DNA of 64,000 bases. It comes from JAHEFT01 sp963766195 (lineage in GTDB: Bacteria; Pseudomonadota; Gammaproteobacteria; Xanthomonadales; SZUA-36). Shown piece by piece: positions 8,327 to 18,241 of this stretch. The notes beneath the pieces are model-generated. The model worked only from the letters and a program-made list of their open reading frames with translations. It made no database searches and had not been told where the DNA came from. Within the stretch, counting starts at the first letter, position 1, and each line of letters opens with the position of its first letter. The stretch spans positions 202,638 to 266,637 of the forward strand of contig CAVXYY010000002.1 of NCBI GenBank assembly GCA_963766195.1, read 5' to 3'. A program made the position numbers and the translations under genes.

Positions 8327-9433
8327 TTATTGCTCTGAAGATCCGATTTCGACCTCAGCGGAAGTTTCCCCTCCGCTCAGCCAGAACTGGAAAAGCTGGT
8401 AGCCAAGCGTAAGGACAACCGCACCGGTAAACAGGCCGATGATACCTGCCGTGATCATACCGCCAATGGCGCCCAGCAAGATGACCAGCATCGGGACATC
8501 GACGCCCCGCCCGAGAAACAGCGGTTTGAGTAGTCCGTCGCTGAAACTCACCAACAAGCAGTAGACCAGGAAGACGGTGGCCGTGACAGGCTCTGCCGTG
8601 GAGAAAACCCAAAAAGCGATGGGTCCAAGCACCAGAAGGGGGGGCAACTGCATAATTGCCAGCACCAGGATAATGGCAGCCCAAATTCCTGCGCCGGGCA
8701 CGCCCATTACAAGTAACCCGATGGCTGCCAGCAGAGTCTGGATCAGCGCAACACCGAGTACGCCTTTTGCAACGCTGCGTATGGTGGCAATTGACAAATC
8801 CGTGAAATCGGCCCCCAGATCGCCACTCAGGCGGTGCCCCACCCCCCTGAACGCATGGTAGCTTTTATCAGCACTTAACAGGAATACTCCTGCAATAATG
8901 ATCGAAGCGCCAAAGCCGAGCATGCCCAGGGCGGTTCCCGACACAGCCTTCAGCAGCCAGGTCGAGAATGATTTGACTTGATCTGCATGGTTCCTGAGCG
9001 TTGCCTCCAGGCCCGATGCGGCTTCCGTCCATAAGGAATAAACCCTCCCGCCAACCAGGGGCCATTCCGCAACCGACTCATCTGGCGGTGGCACAGTCAA
9101 AGTGCCGCTCTCCAGCCCTTTCGCCACGTTTTGAGCAGCGTCAATGCTGGATCCGGTCAGCGACCAGGAAGGAATCACCAGGATGGAAAGACCAATCAGC
9201 ACGATGATCACCGATGACAGCTTGGGGCGCCCGCCCAACATTGCAGCCAGCTTGACGTGCAGGGGGTAAATCGCAATGGAGATGATGGCGGCCCAGGCCA
9301 CGATGCCAATGAAGGGGCTGATGATATCGATACACCAGGAAGCCAGTAAAAAAAGCAATCCAATTTGGATCGCTGCCGCCAGCGAATTCTTGACGAACCG
9401 TTTAGATTCAACGGAAGTATTCTGATCAGTCAT
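8327..9433 (-). CDS. AI-2E family transporter
   Basis: About 368 residues with roughly eight hydrophobic segments in the AI-2E/PerM arrangement. The last part carries the conserved LVSFSDGLLKPLFLGRG and MITAGIIGLFTGAVVL segments. I prefer the ATG at 9433, which has a GGGG seven bases before it, to a longer frame from 9475. Members export small molecules or act as sodium/proton antiporters; the true substrate here is unknown. It follows MscS after 26 bases and may share its transcript. Confidence 0.8.
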   Translation of the reverse strand: MTDQNTSVESKRFVKNSLAAAIQIGLLFLLASWCIDIISPFIGIVAWAAIISIAIYPLHVKLAAMLGGRPKLSSVIIVLIGLSILVIPSWSLTGSSIDAAQNVAKGLESGTLTVPPPDESVAEWPLVGGRVYSLWTEAASGLEATLRNHADQVKSFSTWLLKAVSGTALGMLGFGASIIIAGVFLLSADKSYHAFRGVGHRLSGDLGADFTDLSIATIRSVAKGVLGVALIQTLLAAIGLLVMGVPGAGIWAAIILVLAIMQLPPLLVLGPIAFWVFSTAEPVTATVFLVYCLLVSFSDGLLKPLFLGRGVDVPMLVILLGAIGGMITAGIIGLFTGAVVLTLGYQLFQFWLSGGETSAEVEIGSSEQ

Positions 9434-9611
9434 TTTTTCACCCCGGTGGGTTGTTGATTTATTCCAATCATTCAATCATGAGCGCTTTAAAAGGTCCACC
9501 CCGCTCTCAGGCCACGGACACCCGTGAAATCCGAATGCGGACAGCCGCCTGCGTTTGCAGTTAATAAAATGAGCGCCCCTGTTGCCCGGCTGACCGATTC
9601 AGCGCAATCCG

Positions 9612-10796
9612 TCACCCCGGCTCTCCCTGCAAACAAGGCTCGTTACGGTATATCCACAGAAGGACAGAAAAACCCAGAATAAGCGGTATACAAGCCCACA
9701 ACACACCCGACCACTGCCATTGATACAACACCCAACCAGAACCCAGTGAAGCCACTGCCTGGATGGAAAATACGATAAAGTCATTCACGGATTGCACCCT
9801 GAACCTTTCGCTGCTGTGGTAACCCCTGGCCAACAGATTGGTGCCGCTGAGAAACAGGAAATTCCAGCCCACACCAACCAGCACAAGCGCCAGCCAGAAG
9901 TGGAGGAAGTCGGTATCGATCATGGCGACCAATATGCACACCAGGTAGATACCCACGCCGGCCCACAATAATCCCTTGTAACCCAGCCTGTCATAAAACC
10001 AGGCAAAAACCAGCGCGGGCAGGTACATCGCGACAATATGTGACTGGATCACCAGCTTGGTTGCTTCCAGGCTGAGACCAGCGTGTTTATGCATGCTGAT
10101 CGGGGTCGCAGTCATTAAAAAAGTCATTACGCCATAACCGAGAGCGGCGGCAAAAATGGCCAGTATTACGACAGGCGAGCGCAAAATCACACGCAGCGGA
10201 CGACCCGAATTTTCGGAGCCGGGTTCGGGATGTTTGTTATCCCGGTGAAAACTGATGATCACCAAGCCCACGACGTAACTCAGGCTCAACAGTAAATATG
10301 ATCCCGCATACTCCGTAGCAAGAAGCGCCCTGCCCCGCACCGCCAGTTCCGGGCCGACAAAGGCGGCCAGGATTCCGCCCAACAGCAGAAAAGAGGTTGC
10401 CCTGGGCGCCATTTCGGCGGGAACAGCTTCCAGTGCCGCAAACCGGTACTGGTGGCCGGCCGCACCGGCCCAACCCATCATGAACGCAGCAGCACAAAAA
10501 CCGGCGAAGGTCCCTGCGACCAGGCTTTGCATGGCCGTCAGCGCGGCGGTAATCGCGATAAACCCGTAAGCGATAAAAACACGCCGCCGTCCAAACCGGT
10601 TTAACAGCCTGCCGGTCGGCAGGGTTGAAGATGCGAGGCCAACCACTACCAGGGCGATCGGAAGGGTCGCCAGGTCTGAAGAAGGTGCGAAATCCGTTCC
10701 TATGATTCCGGCCAGGAGCACCATCAGCGACGTGCCGGCCATCATCAGCGAGTAGGCGATCATCAATCGCCAAACCGTTCCGGGGATGTTTTTCAT
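9612..10796 (-). CDS. MFS transporter
   Basis: The 394-residue protein has twelve predicted membrane segments and the cytoplasmic signature GRLLNRFGRRRVFIAYG between helices 2 and 3, which is the MFS loop. A second related loop, FAWFYDRLGYKGLL, follows helix 8. No substrate-specific motif is visible. It is 36 bases upstream of the outer-membrane barrel gene stop, and the two could be cotranscribed. Confidence 0.8.
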   Translation of the reverse strand: MKNIPGTVWRLMIAYSLMMAGTSLMVLLAGIIGTDFAPSSDLATLPIALVVVGLASSTLPTGRLLNRFGRRRVFIAYGFIAITAALTAMQSLVAGTFAGFCAAAFMMGWAGAAGHQYRFAALEAVPAEMAPRATSFLLLGGILAAFVGPELAVRGRALLATEYAGSYLLLSLSYVVGLVIISFHRDNKHPEPGSENSGRPLRVILRSPVVILAIFAAALGYGVMTFLMTATPISMHKHAGLSLEATKLVIQSHIVAMYLPALVFAWFYDRLGYKGLLWAGVGIYLVCILVAMIDTDFLHFWLALVLVGVGWNFLFLSGTNLLARGYHSSERFRVQSVNDFIVFSIQAVASLGSGWVLYQWQWSGVLWACIPLILGFSVLLWIYRNEPCLQGEPG

Positions 10797-10832
10797 AACC
10801 CCCCGTTCCGCAGGTGAAGTATTCTCCGGGAG

Positions 10833-11673
10833 CTACCAGCCGAAAGTGACGGCCAGCACAGGCCCGCTATAAGTCATGTCAGCCCAGCCGTTCCAATCCG
10901 GCTTGTCAACACCGACGTTTAGATTGAAATACTGCCACGACAGGTCGAAACCGACGTGCCGGAATGCCTGGAAGTTCACTCCAGCCGTCGCATTCCAAAG
11001 CGTTCCGTCATAGTCACCGATATTCGCGCTGATCCAGTCAACGCGACCGTGAATCAGCCATCTTTTAGCGGGCGAAAAGTTATACCAGGCGCCGATATTG
11101 GGAAGTATCTGGCTGGCGCTCACTTCATCACGCTGATAGTCTGTGGAACCGTCCTGATTCAGAACTTCACCTTCGATATAGGTTTTGATATCAAGGTTGT
11201 GTATGCCTGCACCGACGCCGAAGTCATTCCGGTCATTCTGTATGAAACTGTAGCCAAAAAACAGGCGGGCCACGCCAAGCTTGACGCCTGCTTCGGCGTT
11301 TGTCCCTGCGAGATAAGTATTTCCATCCCACTCCAGGTCTTTTGTAAGCGCCGCACTGCCCTTCGCGTTATTGCTGAAGTATTGCCCCCAAACGGACCAC
11401 TGCTTTTCATTTCCGAATTTCCAGCGTAACTGGCCGTTGAAAAATGTGCTGTGCTTGCTGAGCCCGAGGCTGTCCTCGAAGTCAATTTCATCGCCCGGGT
11501 CACCGGGCGCATTGGCTTCGATTGTGAACGAATCGTTGGACCTCATGGCGCCCAGCGAGGCGGTGAAAGAGTCAGAAAGGACCGGATGCCAGTCGTAGTC
11601 CTGGGCCAGCAATTGTTCCCGGTGCGGATAACAGTGCGATGGTATAGAGACATAAATGAAGACGTATATTCAC
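10833..11673 (-). CDS. Outer-membrane beta-barrel protein, one apparent frameshift
   Basis: The mature part (starting QDYDWHP) is an aromatic-rich barrel of about 255 residues ending TFGW, with repeated short strands such as LRWKFG and VWGQYFS. The in-frame start is a poor TTG inside the mature part. A good start (GTG at 11673 with GGAG upstream) reads a signal peptide, MNIRLHLCLYTIALLSAPGT, in the neighbouring frame. Dropping one base of the AA pair near 11613 joins both and gives a cleavage site before QDY. Function unknown. Confidence 0.55.
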
Positions 11674-11748
11674 ATTGACTCCTTTAATGAGATGGCTTTA
11701 TGTTCCTGCAAGCCCACTGAACCTTGTCCTGGCGAAATATTATAACAA

Positions 11749-12459
11749 CTAGTGATGCGCATGGCCCATCGTCGCGCCTTGTGTCATCGCCCCCCACATC
11801 ATCGCCACGGTCCAGAGCGCCAACACGACAAGGGCAAACCCTATAAGTCTCCTGACTGTCCGGTCTTCCAGGAAAGAAGACAGGGCGGGGGCGGCGGCAG
11901 TCAGCCCCAGCATCGCGGGCAAGGTTCCGAGTCCAAAAGCCAGCATCGTCGTGGCGCCGCCCAATGCGTTAGCGGTTGAAGCGGCCGTCATCAGCACGGT
12001 GTAAACCAATCCGCAAGGAATGAAGCCCCAGCACAGGCCAAGAAGCACCCTGCCGATTGCATCCTGGCGGTTGCCGGCTTTCATGGCGAAGGGCATGATT
12101 TTCTTCCACAGCCCTGCCCCGCCTCTCTCGATGAATGCAACGCCGCGAAAGTCGAACAGAAACTTCAACCCGATCAGCAGGATCATCAGGGCTGTCAGCA
12201 AGCGCAGCCAGCGGGCGATCGGCATCAAACCCGATACGCCGCTCAGCACCGTGGCCGCAACCAGGCCAAGAATGGCGTAGCTGAGCAGGCGCGCCAGGTT
12301 GAACTGAAAAGCAGGAACCAGCGCCCTGCCCTTCGACATGGCCCCGAGCCCCGCGGCAATCCCCCCACACATGCCGAAACAATGCCCGCTGCCCAGCAGT
12401 CCGGCCAGGAAAGCCGTGCTCAATACGGCAGGGTCCAGCCCGATCGTTTCGGGGTTCAT
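11749..12459 (-). CDS. SafE/TauE-like membrane protein of the cbb3 locus
   Basis: The 236-residue protein begins MNPETIG at ATG 12459, with a strong AGGAGGAG seven bases upstream. It holds about six membrane helices and two conserved segments, GLLGSGHCFGMCGGIAAG and LCWGFIPCGLVYTVLM, with Cys and His positions typical of the UreH-like transmembrane family found after ccoS. The end GHAHH is a short His-rich tail. In other bacteria this gene closes the cco biogenesis operon and may move copper or another metal for the oxidase; that role is inference. Confidence 0.7.
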   Translation of the reverse strand: MNPETIGLDPAVLSTAFLAGLLGSGHCFGMCGGIAAGLGAMSKGRALVPAFQFNLARLLSYAILGLVAATVLSGVSGLMPIARWLRLLTALMILLIGLKFLFDFRGVAFIERGGAGLWKKIMPFAMKAGNRQDAIGRVLLGLCWGFIPCGLVYTVLMTAASTANALGGATTMLAFGLGTLPAMLGLTAAAPALSSFLEDRTVRRLIGFALVVLALWTVAMMWGAMTQGATMGHAHH

Positions 12460-12651
12460 TGGTTCTCCTCCTCTTGCGCGTCTTTCATCATCCGGTCCGG
12501 GTGGCGGTTTCTGGTCGTCATCCAGAACCACGCTCCAGCCATGCGATTCCAGGTCATCGAATTGTCCGGAGCGGATGGCCCAGACGAGGGCCCAGACTGC
12601 AACGCTGAGCAACATCAGTGCCAGTGGAATAAGGACATACAGCATTTTCAT
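12456..12651 (-). CDS. ccoS: CcoS, cbb3 oxidase maturation protein
   Basis: A short one-helix protein starting MKMLYVLIPLALML with AAGGAG eight bases upstream. After the helix comes WAIRSGQFDDLESHG, the CcoS hallmark. In the given sequence the frame has no stop and runs straight into the SafE gene. Removing one A from the AAA at 12508-12510 yields a tail ending QEEENQ and a TGA that overlaps the next ATG (ATGA), the normal arrangement. CcoS is needed for copper and haem cofactors in the CcoN centre. Confidence 0.75.
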
Positions 12652-15090
12652 CGAGGTGGCTCCTTGTTGGTGGACTGCCTGCTGTACCAGCCGGGCTGCA
12701 TTGGCTACAACCAGCAGGGAACTCAGTGACATTCCCAGTGCAGCCATCCAGGGCTTCAACATTCCGGACACGGCCAGTGGCATCACCGAGGCGTTGTAGA
12801 GCACGGCCCAGGTCAGGTTCTGGCGAACCAGTTGACGGGTGCGCCGTGCGGTGTCAATCGCCTTGTTGACCAGGCCCAGCGAATCGGATGTCAGAATCAT
12901 ATCGGCGGCGCTGTTAGCCAGTTCTGCACCGCCCTTGACGGTCATGGAGACGTCGGCCGCAGCAAGCACGGGTGCGTCGTTGACGCCATCCCCGATCATC
13001 AGTACGCATTTTCCGGCTGCGCGCATGGAATCAAGCATCTCCAGTTTCATCGCGGGGGATTGGCGGGCATGCCAGTCATCAATTCGCAGCCTCGAGGCTA
13101 TCTGCTCAACCGTCCTCACTGCTGTCACCCGACAGCATGGATAGTTCCAGGTGATCCCGGCGCAGACCCTCCATCGTTTGTTCCACATCCTGCCTGAGGG
13201 AATCCTGCAGGTCGAAGCGCGCTACCCAGCCGGTTTCATCAGCCAGCCAGATACTGTCATCCCGGTCCGCCAGGCCATTTGGCAAGCGACAAATTCCGCC
13301 TTACCAATTTTCCACTTCACGCCATCGATCCGGCCCTCGAGTCCACGGCGCCGGATGGACTTCGAACCTTGGCCACCCGTATTGGCGCTTCGGTAGTTGT
13401 CGCAGCGGCTGCATATTGGAATGCCCGCGCAATCGGATGGGCGGAAGACGACTCCAGGGCAGCGGCAATCCGGATGACCGTGTGCTCATCGAAACGCGCC
13501 CGTTCCGGGTTCAGAACAACAGACGTGATTTCAGGCGTCCCGCGGGTCAGTGTGCCGGTCTTGTCGAAGACCACGGTATCGATCCGGGTCAGCACCTCGA
13601 GCGCCTCACCGCGGGTCAGAAGGATGCCGTCGTCCAGCAGCCGGTGACTCGCTGCTGCATAAACCACCGGCAGCGCCAGGGAAAGCGCGCAGGGACAACT
13701 GGCGACCAGCACGGAAAGCATGGCGGAAAAGGCCCGCTCGGGGTCGACCCATTGCCACCCCATCCAGGTCAGCCCGGCGATCAGCAGTACCGCAATGATG
13801 AAGACGGGGACCAGCCAGGCCGGAATCACCTGGCTGGCCGGTCGCCGCGACTGGGCCAGCAGCAAGAGCCGGCCGAGTGCAGAAATCGTCGTCTCGTCGC
13901 CGCTCGCCGTCACTTCGATTTCGACCGGCTGCGACAGGTTTATCGTACCGGCTATCACCGGGTCGTCCGGGCGCCTGACGATCGCACGGGACTCACCGGT
14001 AAGCAGGGCCTCGTCAACATCGGTAGCGCCATCCACCAGCCGGCCATCTGCGGGAAAACTCTCGCCGACGCGCACCAGCACCCGGTCACCATCCACCAGG
14101 TCACTGGAAGGCACGGTTTCCCGTCCTGTGGCCGTGATCCGTTCCGCCCACTCGGGCAACAGGCGCGCCAGTGCGGTTCCGGCCTGCAGATTACGGTGCC
14201 GTAACATCATTTCGATGTGACGCCCCAGGGACAGGAAAAAGATGAACATCACGACCGAATCGAACCACACTTCGCCACTGCTGACAAAAAAATTATGGCA
14301 GCTGGCGATAAAAGCCAGCGTGATGGCCAGCGCCACGGGCACGTCCATGCCCGGCCGGCCGGCACGAATGCTGCGCCATGCGCCTTCGAAAAAAATTCGC
14401 CCGGAATACAACAGCACGGGAAGTGTCACCATCAGGCTGACCCATTCCAGGAAGCTGCGTTGCGCAACCTCGATTCCATAGGCATCTCCTGCATACAGGC
14501 CGACGGCATACATCATCACCTGCATCATGCCGAGACCGGCCACGCCGAGGCGTTTCATGGAGTTTCGTCGCTCTTCCTGCCGGCCCTGCTCTTCAGCGCT
14601 GGCCAGAGGCAGGTGAGGTTTGTAACCCAGTTCCATCAGGGATGCTGCCAGCTGGCTCAGCCGGTTGGCTGAGGGACTCCAGATAATGCGGGTGTAACCG
14701 GTTGCGGTGTCCACCTGGACAGAATGTACACCCGGCGTATTTTCCATGTGGCTGCGAATCAGCCAGGCACAGGCAGCGCAGCGGATACCCTCGGTCTGCA
14801 ACAGCAGGTCGCGGCGGCCTTCGGCAAGCTCTGCCCCCCACAAAGACTCGCGGCCATCGCAACCTTTCCAGGCTTCGAGTTCCTCGCGGAAATTCTCCCC
14901 GGCTTTTCGTCCCGAGGTCCTGCCGGAACTGGTAATACCGGCCGAGGCCGGAACTGAAAATCAGTTCGGCAACAGCCTGACAGCCGGAACAGCAGACCGG
15001 CCGTTTCTGTCCGTCGCGCTGAACATACAGCGAAGTACCTTCCGGGATGGGTTCACCGCAGTGAAAACAGACGTTTTCAGTGATCTCCAT
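12648..15090 (-). CDS. ccoI: CcoI, copper-exporting P-type ATPase, several frameshifts
   Basis: The region encodes all parts of CcoI over about 814 codons. In order there are an N-terminal Cys-rich metal domain (CFHCGEPIP, CCSGCQAVAEL), an HMA domain (GIRCAACAW), the membrane CPC motif (SCPCALSLALP near residue 400), the phosphorylation motif DKTGTLTRG, and the hinge GDGVNDAPVL. At least five frame changes break it: near 14905 (one extra base in TTTT), 13360, 13290, 13120 and again near the C-terminus, after which the frame fuses with ccoS. Correcting the last gives a stop overlapping the ccoS ATG. CcoI supplies copper to the cbb3 oxidase. Because the gene is complete apart from these shifts, I read it as real with sequence errors. 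Confidence 0.75.
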
Positions 15091-15339
15091 CTTCCTGGTC
15101 CCGCGAATCTTCCTTTCCGGCTTGCCCGGCATCCGGCGGGGGTTGTGCTCGCAATTCGGATTTGATCCTGGTCGTATTCCTGGTCTTCGACGACCAGGTA
15201 ATCGGGATTGGCGAGTGCGAGATAAAGAGTGGTCAGGCCCATGATCACCGCAGCGGCTGGAATGCCGATCGCTACCCATGGCCAGGGTTCGCGGTACCAG
15301 GGTTTGATCACGGGGCTGAGCATTTGGTTTATCGGTCAT
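15077..15339 (-). CDS. ccoH: CcoH/FixH-like protein, two frameshifts
   Basis: A short membrane protein with the FixH pattern PWYREPWPWVAIGIPAAAV followed by a helix and LALANPDYLVVEDQEYDQ. The ATG at 15339 overlaps the CcoG stop (ATGA), the usual coupling. A second start at 15323 is in the frame of the conserved helix. Removing one C near 15170 continues the protein as ELRAQPPPDAGQAGKED to a stop that overlaps ccoI by 14 bases. At about 87 residues it is a short form of FixH, which helps assemble the cbb3 oxidase. Confidence 0.65.
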
Positions 15340-16742
15340 GGCTGGCTTCCAAAGTTCAATGGCATCATGGCCTTGGCCTTGATTTGTTTTTTGATCGAAG
15401 GATCATCCTGCGCCTGGATTTCTATCTCCAGCGCCTGCACACCCTGCCCCTCCGATTTGGGTATCCTGAGCCGTACCGAGACTCCCAGGACTTCTTCGGC
15501 CTGCAGAAACAGCGGCTTGGACATGTCAATTTCAACCGCGTCGTTATCCAGGACCCTTATATCGTATTGATGGGGCTTATTGTCCATATTGGTGATCTTC
15601 AGAGTATAGACGTTTTCCACCAGGTCCCCGGGTAATTCACGGTAAAGGGCATTGCGGTCCCGAATCAGGTCAGCCCGTAACGGAACCCGGTGGGTCATAC
15701 CCCACAACGTTCCACTGATGATTACCAGCAGCAAGGCGCCGTAAACGATAATTCGGGGCCGGATGACGTGGCCTTGCTTGTGTTTCAGTGCGTGCTCGGT
15801 CGTGTACCTGACCAGCCCCCTTGGGTAGTTCATCTTGTCCATGACCTGGTCGCAGACATCGATACAGGCAGCACAGGCGATGCACTCGTATTGAAGGCCA
15901 TCCCGGATATCTATTCCGGTGGGGCAGACCTGAACGCACAACGTGCAATTGATGCAATCACCAAGGCCCTTCTCATCCGGTTTGTCGTTTTTCCGGCGGC
16001 CGCCGCGCGGTTCGCCACGATCGGCATCGTAAGAAATGATCAGGGTATCCTTGTCGAACATCGCGCTCTGGAAGCGCGCATACGGACACATGTATTTGCA
16101 TACCTGCTCACGCAGAAAACCGGCATTTCCGTACGTGGCAAATCCGTAAAAAATGGTCCAGAACGTTTCCCACGGGCCAAGGGAGAAATTCATTATCCCG
16201 GAGCCCAACTCACGGATCGGAGAAAAGAACCCGACAAATGTGAACCCGGTCCAGGCGGCAAACAGGATCCACAATACCTGCTTGGCGGATTTCCGGAGAA
16301 TCTTCTCCCGGGTCCAGGGAGACTTGGCCAGCTTCATCTGTTTCTGCCGGTCACCCTCGATCCACCTTTCGATCCAGACAAAAACTTCGGTCCATACGGT
16401 TTGCGGACAGGCGAATCCACACCACAAACGACCGGCCAGAGCCGTGAAAAAAAACAACGAGAGGCCGGCCGCGATCATCAGCAATGCAAGGTAAACAAAA
16501 TCCTGCGGCCAGAATGTCATTCCAAAAATATAGAACTTGCGCGCCGGCAGGTCGAAAAGCACGGATTGCTTACCGTTGATATTCAGCCACGGTAAGAGGT
16601 AAAACAGGCCGAGCAAGGCCCACACGGCAATCACCCGCAGCCGCGTAAAACGTCCACTGACCTGGCGCGGGTATATTTTCGGTTCTTTGCGGTAGAGGCT
16701 TTCCCCGGCCGTTTGTTTGCCGGGGACGGTTTGCTTGTTCAC
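15336..16742 (-). CDS. ccoG: CcoG, cbb3 oxidase accessory iron-sulphur protein
   Basis: The 468-residue protein has the FixG/RdxA layout. Its N-terminal helices include a cysteine segment (WCGFACPQTVW) and are followed by EQVCKYMCPYARFQ. Two ferredoxin-type clusters follow (CINCTLCVQVCPTGID and CIACAACIDVCDQ), with a C-terminal Ig-like domain. CcoG reduces copper for cbb3 oxidase assembly in the membrane. It overlaps ccoH by four bases and the upstream small protein gene by four bases. Confidence 0.9.
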   Translation of the reverse strand: MNKQTVPGKQTAGESLYRKEPKIYPRQVSGRFTRLRVIAVWALLGLFYLLPWLNINGKQSVLFDLPARKFYIFGMTFWPQDFVYLALLMIAAGLSLFFFTALAGRLWCGFACPQTVWTEVFVWIERWIEGDRQKQMKLAKSPWTREKILRKSAKQVLWILFAAWTGFTFVGFFSPIRELGSGIMNFSLGPWETFWTIFYGFATYGNAGFLREQVCKYMCPYARFQSAMFDKDTLIISYDADRGEPRGGRRKNDKPDEKGLGDCINCTLCVQVCPTGIDIRDGLQYECIACAACIDVCDQVMDKMNYPRGLVRYTTEHALKHKQGHVIRPRIIVYGALLLVIISGTLWGMTHRVPLRADLIRDRNALYRELPGDLVENVYTLKITNMDNKPHQYDIRVLDNDAVEIDMSKPLFLQAEEVLGVSVRLRIPKSEGQGVQALEIEIQAQDDPSIKKQIKAKAMMPLNFGSQP

Positions 16743-17101
16743 TTCCAGTCCCCAAGATCAAGATCCGGGTTGTTTTCCTCTGGAGAATGGATTTCCGGCG
16801 GCGCCTGGCGGCCCTTTCCACGGGCATGGCCGCCTTTCGGTCCGGTGCGGATCATGAACACGGTCAGTCCGCTGGCGATCAGGCTGACGACAAACAGGAA
16901 CAGGAAGCCGAGGCTATAGGCCAGGCGGCTACCCATCTCCCAGGGTAAAACCCAGGCGTCGTTGAGCGCTTCCGGATCCATCACGGCGAAAATGACGAAC
17001 GTTCCGACACAGGCAGCCAGAAATGCGACCCAGACGGTTATTCCGATATCCCGCTTCCGTTTGCTCCAGCGGCCAGGCAACTCCTGCCTTCTGTTATTCA
17101 C
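16739..17101 (-). CDS. Small two-helix membrane protein of the cco operon
   Basis: The 120-residue protein has two hydrophobic helices (VWVAFLAACVGTFVIFAVM and a second at about residues 63-85) joined by a short acidic loop, then a charged tail. It overlaps ccoG by four bases and lies after ccoP, so it belongs to the operon. It is too long for CcoQ and lacks the FixH pattern. I do not recognise a family beyond its position, which suggests a role in cbb3 assembly. Confidence 0.6.
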   Translation of the reverse strand: MNNRRQELPGRWSKRKRDIGITVWVAFLAACVGTFVIFAVMDPEALNDAWVLPWEMGSRLAYSLGFLFLFVVSLIASGLTVFMIRTGPKGGHARGKGRQAPPEIHSPEENNPDLDLGDWK

Positions 17102-17132
17102 AGGGTTTCGCCCCTTTCTGTTTCAACAGGTT

Positions 17133-18026
17133 TCAGGAATCTGACAGCCCGATGACATAAGCGGCAAGCAGGCGGCGGCGGTCTTCACTAAGCTGGTTCT
17201 CGAATGCCGGCATTTTACCGTTGCGCCCGTTCATAAGCGTCTCTCTGATATCCTCGGGGTTCCCGCCATACAGCCAGATATCATCGGTCAGGTTGGGGGC
17301 GCCAAGGGCCTGGTTTCCAGTGCCGTCCATTCCGTGGCAAGCCATGCAGATCATCTGGAACCGGGCCTGGCCAGCGGCTGCCAGTTCCGGATCTGCTGTC
17401 TGTCCGGAAAGCTGTTGCACATAGGCCACGACTTCGGTTACGCCATCTTCGCCCAGCACCGCACCCATCGGCGGCATCGCGCCCATCCGTCCATTGGCGA
17501 CAGAGACCATGACCGTATCGAAGGAATCGCCGTACAGCCAGTCGTCGTCGGCCAGGCTTGGGAATCCCTTGGCCCCGCGCCCGTCTGAAGCGTGGCACAT
17601 GGCGCAGTTATTCGCAAACAACCGGCCACCGATTTCCCGGGCTTCCTGGTCGGCCACCAGCGCCGATCCGTCCATGTCACGGAATCGCAGGAAGATGGAT
17701 TCCTGCGCGGCGGTAGCGCTGGCCATTTCTGCGTCGTATTGGCCAACCTGGGTCCAGCCCAGGAAGCCGTTGAAGTTTCCCAGACCGGGAAATATGGCCA
17801 GGTAAACCAGCGCGAAAACAATGGTGATATTGAACAGGTACAGCCACCAGCGCGGCAGAGGCGTGTTCAGTTCACTGATGTCCTCGTCCCATACGTGACC
17901 TGTTGAACCGGCCTCGTCGTCCGACCGGTCCGAGACGCCCTTGGTCCAATGCAATAACCACCAGCAGGCCAGGATGCTCCCGACAGAGATGATAATTACC
18001 CACCAGTTCCAGAATGAATTCAGCAT
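17133..18026 (-). CDS. ccoP: CcoP, cbb3 oxidase dihaem cytochrome c subunit
   Basis: The 297-residue protein has an N-terminal helix, a short acidic stretch, a second helix (LYLFNITIVFALVYLAIF) and two class I cytochrome c domains. Haem motifs are CAMCH at residues 141-145 and CMACH at 227-231, with methionine ligands expected in MPPMGAV and KMPAFE. It transfers electrons from cytochrome c to CcoO. The gene is four bases downstream of ccoQ. Confidence 0.95.
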   Translation of the reverse strand: MLNSFWNWWVIIISVGSILACWWLLHWTKGVSDRSDDEAGSTGHVWDEDISELNTPLPRWWLYLFNITIVFALVYLAIFPGLGNFNGFLGWTQVGQYDAEMASATAAQESIFLRFRDMDGSALVADQEAREIGGRLFANNCAMCHASDGRGAKGFPSLADDDWLYGDSFDTVMVSVANGRMGAMPPMGAVLGEDGVTEVVAYVQQLSGQTADPELAAAGQARFQMICMACHGMDGTGNQALGAPNLTDDIWLYGGNPEDIRETLMNGRNGKMPAFENQLSEDRRRLLAAYVIGLSDS

Positions 18027-18029
18027 GGA

Positions 18030-18227
18030 TTACTCCTTGGTCCTGTCTTTTTTGCTGTCGTTTTGTGGCACCTGGCCATCGTCTTCTTCGAGCGGTAGCA
18101 AACTGGCTTCGTGGAATGTTTCCTTGCGATTCCTGCTCCAGGCCCAGCCCCAGATGCCCAGGAATGCGAGAATCATCAGGATAAGCACCGCCCCTCTGAT
18201 CAGGTTTGAATCTAAAAAATCAAACAT
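18030..18227 (-). CDS. ccoQ: CcoQ, small cbb3 oxidase subunit
   Basis: A 65-residue protein with one helix (IRGAVLILMILAFLGIWGWAW) followed by a basic then acidic tail ending in KKDRTKE. Size, helix and position between ccoO and ccoP identify CcoQ, which stabilises the CcoNOP complex. Confidence 0.85.
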   Translation of the reverse strand: MFDFLDSNLIRGAVLILMILAFLGIWGWAWSRNRKETFHEASLLPLEEDDGQVPQNDSKKDRTKE

Positions 18228-18241
18228 TTCCCGATACCTGC

